Below are positions 34,551 through 42,297 of a stretch of 64,000 nucleotides of DNA, piece by piece. The translations under genes and the position numbers were made by a program. A model generated the notes under the pieces. The model had not been told where the DNA came from, did not search any database, and worked only from the letters and a program-made list of their open reading frames with translations. The stretch is from Virgisporangium aliadipatigenens. GTDB lineage: Bacteria; Actinomycetota; Actinomycetes; Mycobacteriales; Micromonosporaceae. The first letter of the stretch is position 1. Each line of letters begins with the position of its first letter. Location: positions 186,001 to 250,000 of the forward strand of contig NZ_BOPF01000004.1 in assembly GCF_016863615.1 (NCBI RefSeq), in the 5' to 3' direction.

Positions 34551-34924
34551 TGCTCGTCCTGTCCGCTCGCCGGAGCTGTGGTGCTGTCGACCGTGTCGCT
34601 GTCATTGCTCGGCGTTGCACCGAAGACGATCTTTACAACGAGCGATGCTTCGGCAGACGCGCTAGCTACAATTATCGTTCCTTGTGTGGCAAATTTTAGG
34701 CCGAATTGAATCTCTAGCTGATCTGGCTTCCCCGCTCGGGAGCAAATGCGGCGGCCGGTTTCTAGTGCGGAGATAGCCATTTCCTCAATTACAGTCTGTG
34801 CATCGGCGAACATGTCGGACGCTCGCTCAGTTCGCCGGTTGCGTCCAGAGGTTGGTTCTGTGCCTCCGATGGAAGTGGTTTCGACAAGCACCGATACACC
34901 GTTTAGATCAACGGGAAGTAGCAT
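34547..34924 (-). CDS. Trypsin-co-occurring domain protein (Trypco1 / CU044_2847-like)
   Basis: 125 aa, ATG start with AGGGGTG upstream. The core 'MFADAQTVIEEMAISALETG' and 'DQLEIQFGLKFATQGTIIVA' followed by 'SASAEASLVVKIVFG' matches the small beta-sandwich-like domain repeatedly found beside trypsin-like proteases in actinobacterial conflict operons (Trypco1). The C-terminal ~25 residues are Ser/Thr/Asp-rich and probably disordered. It overlaps the protease start by 4 nt. Family knowledge is from comparative genomics (work of the Aravind group); its role, perhaps as sensor or regulator of the protease, is inferred. Confidence 0.75.
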   Translation of the reverse strand: MLLPVDLNGVSVLVETTSIGGTEPTSGRNRRTERASDMFADAQTVIEEMAISALETGRRICSRAGKPDQLEIQFGLKFATQGTIIVASASAEASLVVKIVFGATPSNDSDTVDSTTAPASGQDEQ

Positions 34925-35292
34925 TGCCGCATCACCCCTGTCGGATTTGTTCCGCTAAGCCTGTGCCCGCCGCACTTGCCGTGCCGCTAAAGGATCGCTG
35001 TAACTGTTTGATCACCGGGCGTTACGTCGGATAGGTGACATTGACCTTGCGCTATGTAGATCAAAGGCGTGCCCTTCTGCTTCGGGTTGGCCGCGCCACG
35101 CCGTGTATGCCAAGTGATCTTGCGTTCTGGTCAAGCGCTGCATCGTGGCTTCACGAACCGTTATGGACCTTGAAAGTGCGGGCCTTTGTCCTTCGAAAAC
35201 AGCGCACGTAGCCCGTCCACTTGCGAGAACGCAGATGAACGGGCTACCTGGCAACTGCTAAGCTTCGGCTAGGGAGTCAATGGTTTAACCGC
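34925..35292. other. Intergenic region upstream of the island operon
   Basis: About 370 nt between the Trypco1 gene and the integrase remnant. It must hold the operon promoter on the minus strand, but no convincing -35/-10 pair stands out. An 80-codon minus-strand open frame (35012-35254) has no family resemblance and is not called. Confidence 0.5.
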
Positions 35293-36300
35293 TCAGCCGG
35301 GCTGTCGGCTAGGACGATTGCGGTGGTCGATCGGTGTCACCGAGAACGGTTGCAGGACAGCCTCAATCCGTTTCATTGCCTCTTCCTGCTGGCCGTCGAT
35401 GCACTTTGCGTACACCTTCATCAGCACGTGGACGCTGTGCCCGGCCCACTCCACGACCTGCGGAGCCGACACCCCGGCATTGAGTCAGAGCGACACTGCC
35501 GCGTGTCGCAGGTCGTACGGCCGCATCGCGAGCAGCGACCGCTGCTGAACTGGCGTCAACGCCGCTTCCCGCGCCTTGCGCCAGGCCGTGCCATAGGCGT
35601 TGTTCGTGACCGGTTGACCAGCCGTAGGCCCGTAGTACCCACCGGGGCCGCGTCGGGTGACGAACAGCCGGCCGTTCGGTCCCGATGGGTACTCCTTGAT
35701 GTGGCGGTCGAGCAGCGCGCAGAGCGCCGAAGTCGCCGGAACGTCGCGCGTCGCGTTCCGCCCACGGTGCTTGAGACTCCGGTGTTCAACCGTGCCGTCA
35801 CCATCGCCCCATCCGTTGCCGACCGCCACGGTGGCGCCGGTGAGGTGAAGCCATCCCCACCCGCCATCTTGCGTCGGCCGTTCGTATTCGTCCTCGCGGA
35901 TGTGAAGCGCTTCCTCGGGCCGTAGAGCGGCGTAGTCATGCACCCGAAAAACGCCGTCAGTTCCGGAGTCCGTTCGTCCACAGCCGCGAGCAGCTTTCGG
36001 ACCTGGGCCGGACTCGCCACCACGCGACGGTCGACCTCGTCGGTGTTCTTCGGCGCGGTCCAGCTCACCCGTTCCATCGGGTGCGACTGGAGGTGCCCCA
36101 GCTGGACCGCGTACCGGAGTACCCCACTGAACACGGCCCGCTTCCGGGCAACGGTGCTGGCTGCCGCCGCCCTACCACCTTTCAACAGCAACGCGAGGCT
36201 GTCGAGCGCCTTTCGGACCAGAGCGGCATCGGCGAGCGCGCTTAGCTTGACCGTGTTCTGCTCCGCCCACTCGACGGCCGCCGCCAGCTCGGCCGGCGGG
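35293..36300 (-). pseudogene. Tyrosine recombinase (phage-type integrase), frameshifted and interrupted
   Basis: The core-binding domain is read in one frame (e.g. 'VARKRAVFSGVLRYAVQLGH', 'VRKLLAAVDERTPELTAFFG'), then near 35930-35940 one base is lost and the catalytic domain continues in another frame from 'YAALRPEEALHIRED' through 'RPYDLRHAAVSL'. There a TGA (35485-35487) interrupts the chain where the family has Trp. After it the same frame continues with 'LNAGVSAPQVVEWAGHSVHV' and 'LMKVYAKCIDG', including the catalytic HxxR, H and Tyr regions, to a stop at 35293. The N-terminal arm-binding part is not recognisable. Two independent lesions make it inactive. It presumably inserted the island at tRNA-Tyr. 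Confidence 0.85.
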
Positions 36301-36482
36301 CGTGCCGCCGACCGAGGTTGCCCGCCGGCTCGGACACAGCGTCGCCGTGCTCCTGAAGGTCGGGTGGTGGTGAAGCTGGGGGCGCGACCAATTTGAACCT
36401 AGCCGGGCACTCGGCTGGCACCGCTGTTGCCGAACTGTTGACGTCGGCACTCGCCAGGTCCGAACGCATAGGGGTGTAGTCA

Positions 36483-37022
36483 ATGCTTGAGCCAACCGTG
36501 GTTGTGGAAGACGCGTCGACCGGCGACCCCGGCCGACCGGCGGGCACCCCGCTGGCCTACCAGGCGCCGACGGTGTACGTCATGCCGGCAGGAATGCCCG
36601 TCGCGAATGCTCCCGCGCGTAGGAAGCGACCGTGGCTCGTGCCCGTCGTTGTGGTGAGTGCCGTGGTAGTCCTGGGTGTGGTCGCTGCTGTCGGTCTGCT
36701 CGTTGTGGGATTCGGCACCGCTGGCGGCTCTGTCCTTCTGGGGCCGACCGCGGAAGACGCGAAACGTGAGTGCACTACCGCGATCGCTGCCGAGTTCCAG
36801 AGGCGTGAACGATCCGGTTCCAGCTCCTCAATCCTGGTCTCCGTCGAAGAGATCACCGTTGACGAAGCGCGCAAGATTTCGAACGGCTACGAAGTGAACG
36901 GCGTTGTCCGCTACTCGCTGACCGGTTCCTACGTCGGGACAGTCCGGCAGTCGCTGATGCTCACCTGCACCGCAACCATCGCCAATCGCCAGTTGTCCAC
37001 TTCCGTCCGCAACCGGATCTGA
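36483..37022 (+). CDS. Single-pass membrane protein of unknown function
   Basis: 179 aa, ATG start. A Pro/Ala-rich N-terminus (~45 residues) precedes a basic patch (ARRKRPW) and one long hydrophobic helix (LVPVVVVSAVVVLGVVAAVG). The outer ~100 residues contain two Cys and resemble small DUF4333-like extracellular domains ('SVEEITVDEARKISNGYEVN'). Topology: N-in, C-out. It is near the right end of the island, transcribed opposite to the integrase. GC content is closer to that of the chromosome than the protease operon. Confidence 0.6.
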   Translation: MLEPTVVVEDASTGDPGRPAGTPLAYQAPTVYVMPAGMPVANAPARRKRPWLVPVVVVSAVVVLGVVAAVGLLVVGFGTAGGSVLLGPTAEDAKRECTTAIAAEFQRRERSGSSSSILVSVEEITVDEARKISNGYEVNGVVRYSLTGSYVGTVRQSLMLTCTATIANRQLSTSVRNRI

Positions 37023-37208
37023 CGGGACGCCACTGCGCAAACGCCGGCCGGCATAGGTGGCCGGGAGGTAGCAACGTTCGCCGGTGTTGCCGGACGGCAC
37101 ATTATGGAAAGTTTCTTCTAAGCCTCCCCACCCCCCGGGGCTAACCCCAGGTCCGGTGCCGGGGCGTAGTTTGTGCAGTTAGAAGGGCATGCGTGACCAG
37201 GGCTGAAG

Positions 37209-37251
37209 TCCGTCGCGAAAGCTGCAGAGGTTCGAATCCTCTACCCGCCAC
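37209..37251 (+). repeat. attR: 43-bp direct repeat (tRNA-Tyr 3' fragment)
   Basis: Copy of 30564-30606 with one mismatch. Only the 3' part of tRNA-Tyr is present, so it is not a functional tRNA; it marks the right end of the island. It is followed by a GC-rich inverted repeat and GTTTTC near 37300. Confidence 0.92.
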
Positions 37252-37552
37252 ACTCAGCAAAAGAGGCCCGTGACCAGCGCAGATGCCGGCCGCGGGCGTT
37301 TTCGTGCGTCCCCACTGAGTCCCGCTTTGACTCGCGCGATCTCGCTGGCTCGTGTCGTATGCGTGTCGAGGCCCCGCCGCCGGGCCCCGCGGCCATCGGG
37401 CCGAGGTGCCGAAGCCCGGCACCCAGGACCTCTCCGACCACGCACAGGTCCGGCCCTCGGCGCTGACCGCTTGCGGCCACCCGAGCCACCGTTGGAACAG
37501 GCGGTGAAACGCTCGCAGACGCTCAACCGTGACGACCCGAACGGAGAAGCGC

Positions 37553-38068
37553 ATGCGAAGAATGTTCGCCGTCGCCGTGGCCGCCATCACCGTCGCCGCC
37601 GCACTGACCGCCGCGACCCCACAGGCCGCCGACGCCGCCCCGATCCCGGTCCGGATCGGTAAGCAGTCCGCGGCACCGACTCAGTGGGGCGGCTGTTTCA
37701 CCTGGTGCGCGTTCCGGAACAGGGCCACAAAGAAGTGTCTCGACGACAGCTTCCGAGCCGGCCTGCGCACGTTCCCCTGCAACGGCACCGACCACCAGCG
37801 CTGGCGCTATGACTTCACCGGATATCTGGTCAATCAGAACACCGGACGGTGCATCGACGACAGCATCCAGCATGGGCTTCGGGCGTTCCCGTGCAACGGC
37901 TCGGTCTACCAGCGCTGGGTGCTCAATTTCAACAATCGCCTGCCGGCCATGACCTACATCCATTTCGGTAGCCAGTCGACCGGGCGTTTCATGGACGACA
38001 GTTTCCCGTACGGGCTTCGGGCGTTCCCGCGGAACACCTCGGATTATCAGCTGTTCTGGGCGCACTGA
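37553..38068 (+). CDS. Secreted ricin-type beta-trefoil lectin domain protein
   Basis: 171 aa from ATG 37553 with GGAGAAG upstream. The signal peptide is clear: 'MRRMFAVAVAAITVAAALTA' then a likely cleavage after ADAA (near residue 28). The mature part holds three repeats of the beta-trefoil type, 'KKCLDDSFRAGLRTFPCNGT', 'GRCIDDSIQHGLRAFPCNGS' and 'GRFMDDSFPYGLRAFPRNTS', with QRW motifs after the first two (HQRWRY, YQRWVL). The third repeat has lost both Cys and its QRW reads YQLFW. Probably an extracellular sugar-binding protein; ligand unknown. It lies just outside the island. Confidence 0.85.
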   Translation: MRRMFAVAVAAITVAAALTAATPQAADAAPIPVRIGKQSAAPTQWGGCFTWCAFRNRATKKCLDDSFRAGLRTFPCNGTDHQRWRYDFTGYLVNQNTGRCIDDSIQHGLRAFPCNGSVYQRWVLNFNNRLPAMTYIHFGSQSTGRFMDDSFPYGLRAFPRNTSDYQLFWAH

Positions 38069-38127
38069 GGCGACCGGCGGGGCGTAGATTCCTGACGACG
38101 ATCGACACGGGGGTCGGGAGGCTCGGC

Positions 38128-38607
38128 TTGTTCGGCAGAATCGCCCTGCACGGGATCGGTGCCGGGGTCGCCTGGGTGGTGTTCACCGTCCAGGGTCTGG
38201 TGGTTTATCTGGTGTTGCTGGCGTATGCCGTCGGGGAGGACCTCGGCACCGGCGGCCCGCTGGCCGGGCCGTTCCTGGTGCTGATCGCGGCGGTGGTCGG
38301 CGCCGTGCTGGTCCCGCTGTTGTTCGTGCCGTCGATGGCGCTCGGTGCGGCGGACCGGGGCGGTCCTGCGGGCCGGTTCGCGGTCACGGCCGGTGCGGCG
38401 GCGTTGTTCGCGGCAATTTATGTGGCGGGTGTGTCGGTGGCCACGGACGTGACGGCCGCCGACGCCGTTGTCGCGTGGCTGGTCGGACTGCTGGCGTTGC
38501 CGGGGCCGCTGGGCGCGTACGCGGTGGTGGTTTACGGCGGCCCGGCGATCTGGCGACGATTGTTGCGGCCCGAGCCACGAGCGGTCATTGATGTGGGAAC
38601 GCCGTAG
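38128..38607 (+). CDS. Integral membrane protein, four helices, unknown function
   Basis: 159 aa, TTG start at 38128 supported by GGGAGG 7-8 nt upstream. Four hydrophobic helices are evident, with 'YGGPAIWRRLLRPEPRA' as the cytosolic end. No family recognised. It sits 60 nt after the lectin gene on the same strand. Confidence 0.6.
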   Translation: MFGRIALHGIGAGVAWVVFTVQGLVVYLVLLAYAVGEDLGTGGPLAGPFLVLIAAVVGAVLVPLLFVPSMALGAADRGGPAGRFAVTAGAAALFAAIYVAGVSVATDVTAADAVVAWLVGLLALPGPLGAYAVVVYGGPAIWRRLLRPEPRAVIDVGTP

Positions 38608-38697
38608 CGCCGGCCGATTGCGTCGGCGACGTAAGCGTGTGACCCGCGGGCCGACCGAGAAACCTCGTCGCCCTGAATTGGTGCGTGCCATTACGGT

Positions 38698-39759
38698 TTG
38701 CGCGTGCTGTTCGATGAACACGATGGCTGGCGGCGGTGCCCGGCCGAATTCCACGCCTGTGTCGCCTCCGGCCCGGCCGGCGACGTGATCCATGCCGCGA
38801 GCGGCTCGGCCACCCTCTGTGGCATCCCGTTGCCGGAGGTGTCATTCGGGCGCGGCACGTTCGAGCCGGGCGGCGACGCCACGTGCGATGCGTGTGCGGA
38901 AAAGGCCGCTGCGACGCCGCCGCGGAGGTCGGTCCAGGAGCGGCTGTACGACAAGGTGCTGGCGGCGGAGCCGGGAACGCTGCGGGACGAGGTGCTCGAC
39001 GCCCTGCGGCGGGGTGCGTCGGTTCATCCGTGGACGATGGGGAGTTCCGCCGACTCGGTGAGACCGGAGTTGCGGCTGCACGAGGCGGTCGAGGGCGGTC
39101 CCGAGGCGGACGAGGCGCTGCGGAACGCGAGTCGGGTCGACCAGGCCGAGGTGCGGGGCGACTCGTGGCGGTTCGTAGTGGTCATGCCCCACGGGGCGCG
39201 GCCGGTGCTCGTCCGTCGCCCGCTGCGTCGTCAGGCCGGACCGGACCGCCCCGGCTGGTCCTTTGCGAACGCCCGGAAGCCGGCCGCGTTCGGGAGCGGG
39301 ACCTCCGCGGATCGGGTGGAACACGCGGTCGACGGCGAGCGGACGTTGTGCGGCATACCGGTGCGCGATGTCGTTCTGTATCTGCATCACTTCGTGGCGG
39401 ACCGGAGGGCGGCGTGTCCGCGCTGCGCCGCACGTGCCGCGACCAGGGACCAGCCCTCCGCCCAGGAACGCCTGCACAAGCTGATCGCCGCCGCCGAGCC
39501 GGGGCCGGCCCGCGACGACCTGGCCGCCGCGCTGACGCGAGGTGCGGAGATCACGCTGTGGCTCAGTTCCCGCGGGCCGACGCTGGCGCGGCACTACGCG
39601 GAGCTCGATGAGCTCACCGAGGGCCGCGCGGAGGTCACCGAGGCGCTCAGCGCGGGGCACGCCAGCCTCGCGCATGTGCTGCACGGTCCGTGGCGGTCCA
39701 CCGTCGTTATCCGGGAGAACGGGCGACCGCTGATCGCGCGTGGCCCTACCGACGTGTGA
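38698..39759 (+). CDS. Duplicated His/Cys-motif protein, unknown function
   Basis: About 353 aa (TTG 38698; GTG 38704 is an alternative). The protein is an internal duplication. Each half has 'H-A-x(4-5)-T-L-C-G-I-P' (HAASGSATLCGIPL; HAVDGERTLCGIPV) and ~30 residues later a CxxC (CDACAEK; CPRCAAR), then a helical region starting 'SVQERLYDKVLAAEPG' or 'SAQERLHKLIAAAEPG' and a shared 'LHEAVEGGPEADEAL'/'LDELTEGRAEVTEAL'. One His and three Cys per half would suit zinc binding. No enzymatic motif. The actinobacterial H-C-C-C motif is known from small uncharacterised proteins. Confidence 0.65.
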   Translation: MRVLFDEHDGWRRCPAEFHACVASGPAGDVIHAASGSATLCGIPLPEVSFGRGTFEPGGDATCDACAEKAAATPPRRSVQERLYDKVLAAEPGTLRDEVLDALRRGASVHPWTMGSSADSVRPELRLHEAVEGGPEADEALRNASRVDQAEVRGDSWRFVVVMPHGARPVLVRRPLRRQAGPDRPGWSFANARKPAAFGSGTSADRVEHAVDGERTLCGIPVRDVVLYLHHFVADRRAACPRCAARAATRDQPSAQERLHKLIAAAEPGPARDDLAAALTRGAEITLWLSSRGPTLARHYAELDELTEGRAEVTEALSAGHASLAHVLHGPWRSTVVIRENGRPLIARGPTDV

Positions 39760-39852
39760 CCCGCCAGGCGCCTGCACTCGGACGCGGCAGCGAAGCGGTG
39801 CGGCCCGGGAGGCAGCGGTCGCGCCCACGACGGACCCGCGAAAATGAAAGTC

Positions 39853-40446
39853 TCAAGACCTGCGCGAACCGCGCATGAACTGATCCACCGCGGTCTCGAC
39901 GATCCCGTCGAGCAGTTCCGGAGCCACCAGGCTGCCGTTGATCAGCGTGGCGATCCCCTGCAGCGTCGCGAAGAGCACGATCCCCACGCGCTGCGGATCT
40001 CCGGCCTCCAGGACCCCCTCGGCCTGGCCCTGCACGATCAGCTCGTGCATGAACCCGAACGGCGCGGCCGCGGCCGCCACCAGCCGCTCGGCGCCGTCGC
40101 GGTGCTTGCGGGTGAACATCAGCTCCAGCAGCGCCGCATCCCGCGTGGCGAACCGCAGATACGCCGCCGCCGTCGCGTGTAACCGCGGGCCGAAGGTCTC
40201 CGGGGTGTCGGCCACGGCCGCGCGCAGCTCCACGTCCAGCCGGGCGAACCCGGCCTCGGCCAGCGCGTCGAGCAGCGCCTGCCGGTCGGGGAAGTGTCGG
40301 CGCGGGGCGGCGTGGCTGACGCCGGCCTCGCGCGCCAGCTCGCGCAGGGAGAGCTGGTCGGCGCCGTGCTCGCGCAGGCTGCGTTCGGCGGCGGCGAGCA
40401 GGGTGGTGCGGAGATTTCCGTGGTGGTACGGGGGCACACCGAGCAC
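39853..40446 (-). CDS. TetR family regulator, divergent to the SDR gene
   Basis: 197 aa from GTG 40446, or 194 from GTG 40437 (VPPYHHG). The N-terminus 'YHHGNLRTTLLAAAERSLRE' and 'LSLRELAREAGVSHAAPRRH' is typical of TetR proteins with a WHG-type C-terminal domain (FGFMHELIVQGQAEGVLEAG). It probably represses the divergent short-chain dehydrogenase, whose promoter overlaps an inverted repeat. Confidence 0.88.
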   Translation of the reverse strand: MLGVPPYHHGNLRTTLLAAAERSLREHGADQLSLRELAREAGVSHAAPRRHFPDRQALLDALAEAGFARLDVELRAAVADTPETFGPRLHATAAAYLRFATRDAALLELMFTRKHRDGAERLVAAAAAPFGFMHELIVQGQAEGVLEAGDPQRVGIVLFATLQGIATLINGSLVAPELLDGIVETAVDQFMRGSRRS

Positions 40447-40460
40447 TCTAGCCGACGATG

Positions 40461-40495
40461 TTGTCGTTGACAGCTTTGTTGTCGGTGCATACATT
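40461..40495 (+). promoter_or_regulatory. Promoter and candidate TetR operator for the SDR gene
   Basis: -35 TTGACA (40467-40472) and -10 TACATT (40490-40495) are 17 nt apart; the ATG lies 7 nt after the -10, so the mRNA should be leaderless. TGTC-GTT-GACA, a perfect inverted repeat, overlaps the -35, and a second TTGTTGTC copy lies in the spacer, as expected for repressor binding. Confidence 0.65.
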
Positions 40496-40502
40496 GTTGC
40501 TC

Positions 40503-41408
40503 ATGACAACATTCACTGCCGGGCAGGTGCCCGACATGACCGGTCGGACCGTCGTGATCACCGGCGGGAACAGCGGCATCGGGCGCGCCGCCGCCGCGGT
40601 GCTGGCCGACCGGGGCGCGCGCGTCGTGCTCGCCGTTCGGGATCTCGCCAAGGGGAACGCGGCCGCCGCCGCCATGGCCGGCGATGTCGTGGCGCGCCGG
40701 CTCGACCTCGCCGACCTCGCGTCGGTGCGGGAGTTCGCCGCGGGGTCCGATGCGCCGATCGATGTGCTGATCAACAACGCGGGGCTGATGATTCCGCCGC
40801 TCGGGCGCACGGCCGACGGGTTCGAGCTGCAGTTCGGCACGAACCACCTGGGCCACTTCGCCCTCACCAACCTGCTGCTGCCCCGGATCAACCGGCGGAT
40901 CGTGACCGTCTCGTCGAACGGCCACCGGGCCGGGGCGATCGACTTCGGCGACCTCAACTGGGAACGCCGGCCGTATCGGGCGTTCCCCGCGTATGCCCAG
41001 TCGAAGCTGGCAAACCTGCTCTTCACCGCCGAACTGCAGCGCCGGCTCGCCGAGGCCGGCTCGCCGGTGCTCGCGACCGCCGCGCATCCCGGCATGGCCG
41101 CGACCGGGCTCCTCGATCACCTCGAACGCGACCGTTCGGTGCTGTACCGGCTCCGGGACTCGGTCACCAGCCGCTTCGCGCAGAGCGCGGAGGACGGTGC
41201 GCTGCCGACGCTGTACGCCGCGGTGGTGGACGTACCGGGCGGGAGTTATGTCGGGCCGGGCGGGTTCCTGCAGGGGCGCGGGGCGCCGAAGCTGGTCGGA
41301 CGCGCCAAGAGTGCGGAGGATGCCGCGGTCGCCCGGAGGCTGTGGACGGTCTCGGAGGAGCTGACCGGCGTCACGTTTCCGCTGAGCGCCGCGCCGAGCA
41401 AACCCTGA
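40503..41408 (+). CDS. Short-chain dehydrogenase/reductase
   Basis: 301 aa, ATG 40503. Rossmann NAD(P)-binding motif 'TGGNSGIG' (residues 20-27), 'NNAG', and catalytic Ser and 'YAQSK' (YxxxK). Sequence layout with 'FGTNHLGHFALTNLLLP' and 'HPGMAATGL' is that of retinol-dehydrogenase/oxidoreductase-like SDRs. Substrate unknown. Its regulation by the divergent TetR is likely, suggesting an inducible role against a small lipophilic compound. Confidence 0.9.
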   Translation: MTTFTAGQVPDMTGRTVVITGGNSGIGRAAAAVLADRGARVVLAVRDLAKGNAAAAAMAGDVVARRLDLADLASVREFAAGSDAPIDVLINNAGLMIPPLGRTADGFELQFGTNHLGHFALTNLLLPRINRRIVTVSSNGHRAGAIDFGDLNWERRPYRAFPAYAQSKLANLLFTAELQRRLAEAGSPVLATAAHPGMAATGLLDHLERDRSVLYRLRDSVTSRFAQSAEDGALPTLYAAVVDVPGGSYVGPGGFLQGRGAPKLVGRAKSAEDAAVARRLWTVSEELTGVTFPLSAAPSKP

Positions 41409-41464
41409 CCGGGTCCGCGGAATGCCGGCCCGCGTTTTCCGGGCCTGCTGGGTGCCGGCGCCTT

Positions 41465-41486
41465 GCCCTGGCCCCGGGGCCAGGGC
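41465..41486. terminator. Perfect GC-rich palindrome after the SDR gene
   Basis: GCCCTGGCCCC followed directly by GGGGCCAGGGC (41465-41486) lies between the SDR stop and the end of the convergent methyltransferase gene. It has no T-tract, but is a likely bidirectional stop. Confidence 0.5.
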
Positions 41487-41636
41487 GGGCTGCAAGATCA
41501 CCGCGGGCGGTACGCCAGCCACCTTATTTTCGTGGAGTTACATGGCCGGGATGTCAGTCGGCCATTGATGCCACGGGTCGCGCGGGCCAGGGCTTCGGCA
41601 GGGCGCGGGTCGAGGGCCGGGATGCGGTGACGCCCG

Positions 41637-42242
41637 CTACGCCCGGCGAAGAATCGCCACGAGAAACTCCGCCCCCTCCCCGAACGGCCGCAGATCCCAC
41701 GTCGACAGCAGCACATCCGGCACGAGCCCCGACTCCCCGGCATCGGCGAGAAACGCGTCGAACTCGTACTCCCGCCCCGCGCCGAACCCGACCACCACCC
41801 GCCCGCCGTCCCGGAGCTGGTCGGCCATCCGCCGCAGCGCGGCCCGCCGCGTGTCCGGCGCGAGGAACGTCATCACGTTTCCCGCGCACACCACGATGTC
41901 GAACCCTTCGGTGACGCCGTGCGCGGCGAGGTCGAGTTCGGCCAGGTCGGCCTGGATCCAGCGGGCTCCCGGGGTCTGTTCGCGGGCGGCCGCGATGAGC
42001 ACCGGATCGAGGTCGACGCCGACGACCTCATGACCGGCGGCGGCCAGATACGCGCCCACGCGCCCGAACCCGCACCCCGCGTCGAGGATGCGCGAACGGC
42101 GCGGCACCATCGCGTCGATGAGGCGGCCCTCGCCGTGCAGGTCGGCGCCGGAGTCGGCGAGCCCCTTGAACCGGTCGATGTACCACTGCGAATGGCCGGG
42201 ATTGGACTCCACCAGCCGCAGCCAGCCGTTCGTTGCACTCAC
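41637..42242 (-). CDS. Class I SAM-dependent methyltransferase
   Basis: 201 aa, GTG start. Motif I 'ILDAGCGFGRVGAYLAAAG' with 'VVGVDLDPVLIAAAREQ' and motif IV-like 'FDIVVCAGNVMTFLAP'. The N-terminal 'SQWYIDRFKGLADSGADLHG' is a feature of a small-molecule methyltransferase group common in actinomycetes. Substrate unknown. It is 55 nt downstream of the arginase-fold gene on the same strand. Confidence 0.85.
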   Translation of the reverse strand: MSATNGWLRLVESNPGHSQWYIDRFKGLADSGADLHGEGRLIDAMVPRRSRILDAGCGFGRVGAYLAAAGHEVVGVDLDPVLIAAAREQTPGARWIQADLAELDLAAHGVTEGFDIVVCAGNVMTFLAPDTRRAALRRMADQLRDGGRVVVGFGAGREYEFDAFLADAGESGLVPDVLLSTWDLRPFGEGAEFLVAILRRA

Positions 42243-42297
42243 CCGCTGATCATCGCACTCGCGACGGGAAGCGTGGCCGAGCAGGAACTGCGCCGAC

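Larger units (their letters stand above)
30607..37251. mobile_element. Integrated genomic island at tRNA-Tyr (about 6.6 kb), decayed integrase
   Basis: Bounded by the 43-bp direct repeat and containing a tyrosine-recombinase pseudogene near the right end. The interior (especially 31.0-35.2 kb) is visibly richer in A/T than the flanks and uses many codons avoided elsewhere in the window, a sign of transfer. Cargo: the trypsin-like/Trypco1 operon and a single-pass membrane protein. No replication or transfer genes are seen, so it is a small or reduced element, probably no longer self-mobile. Confidence 0.85.

Noticed and set aside
35012-35254. 80-codon minus-strand ORF in the island
   Set aside because: No homology pattern, no ribosome site and no clear role; probably chance.
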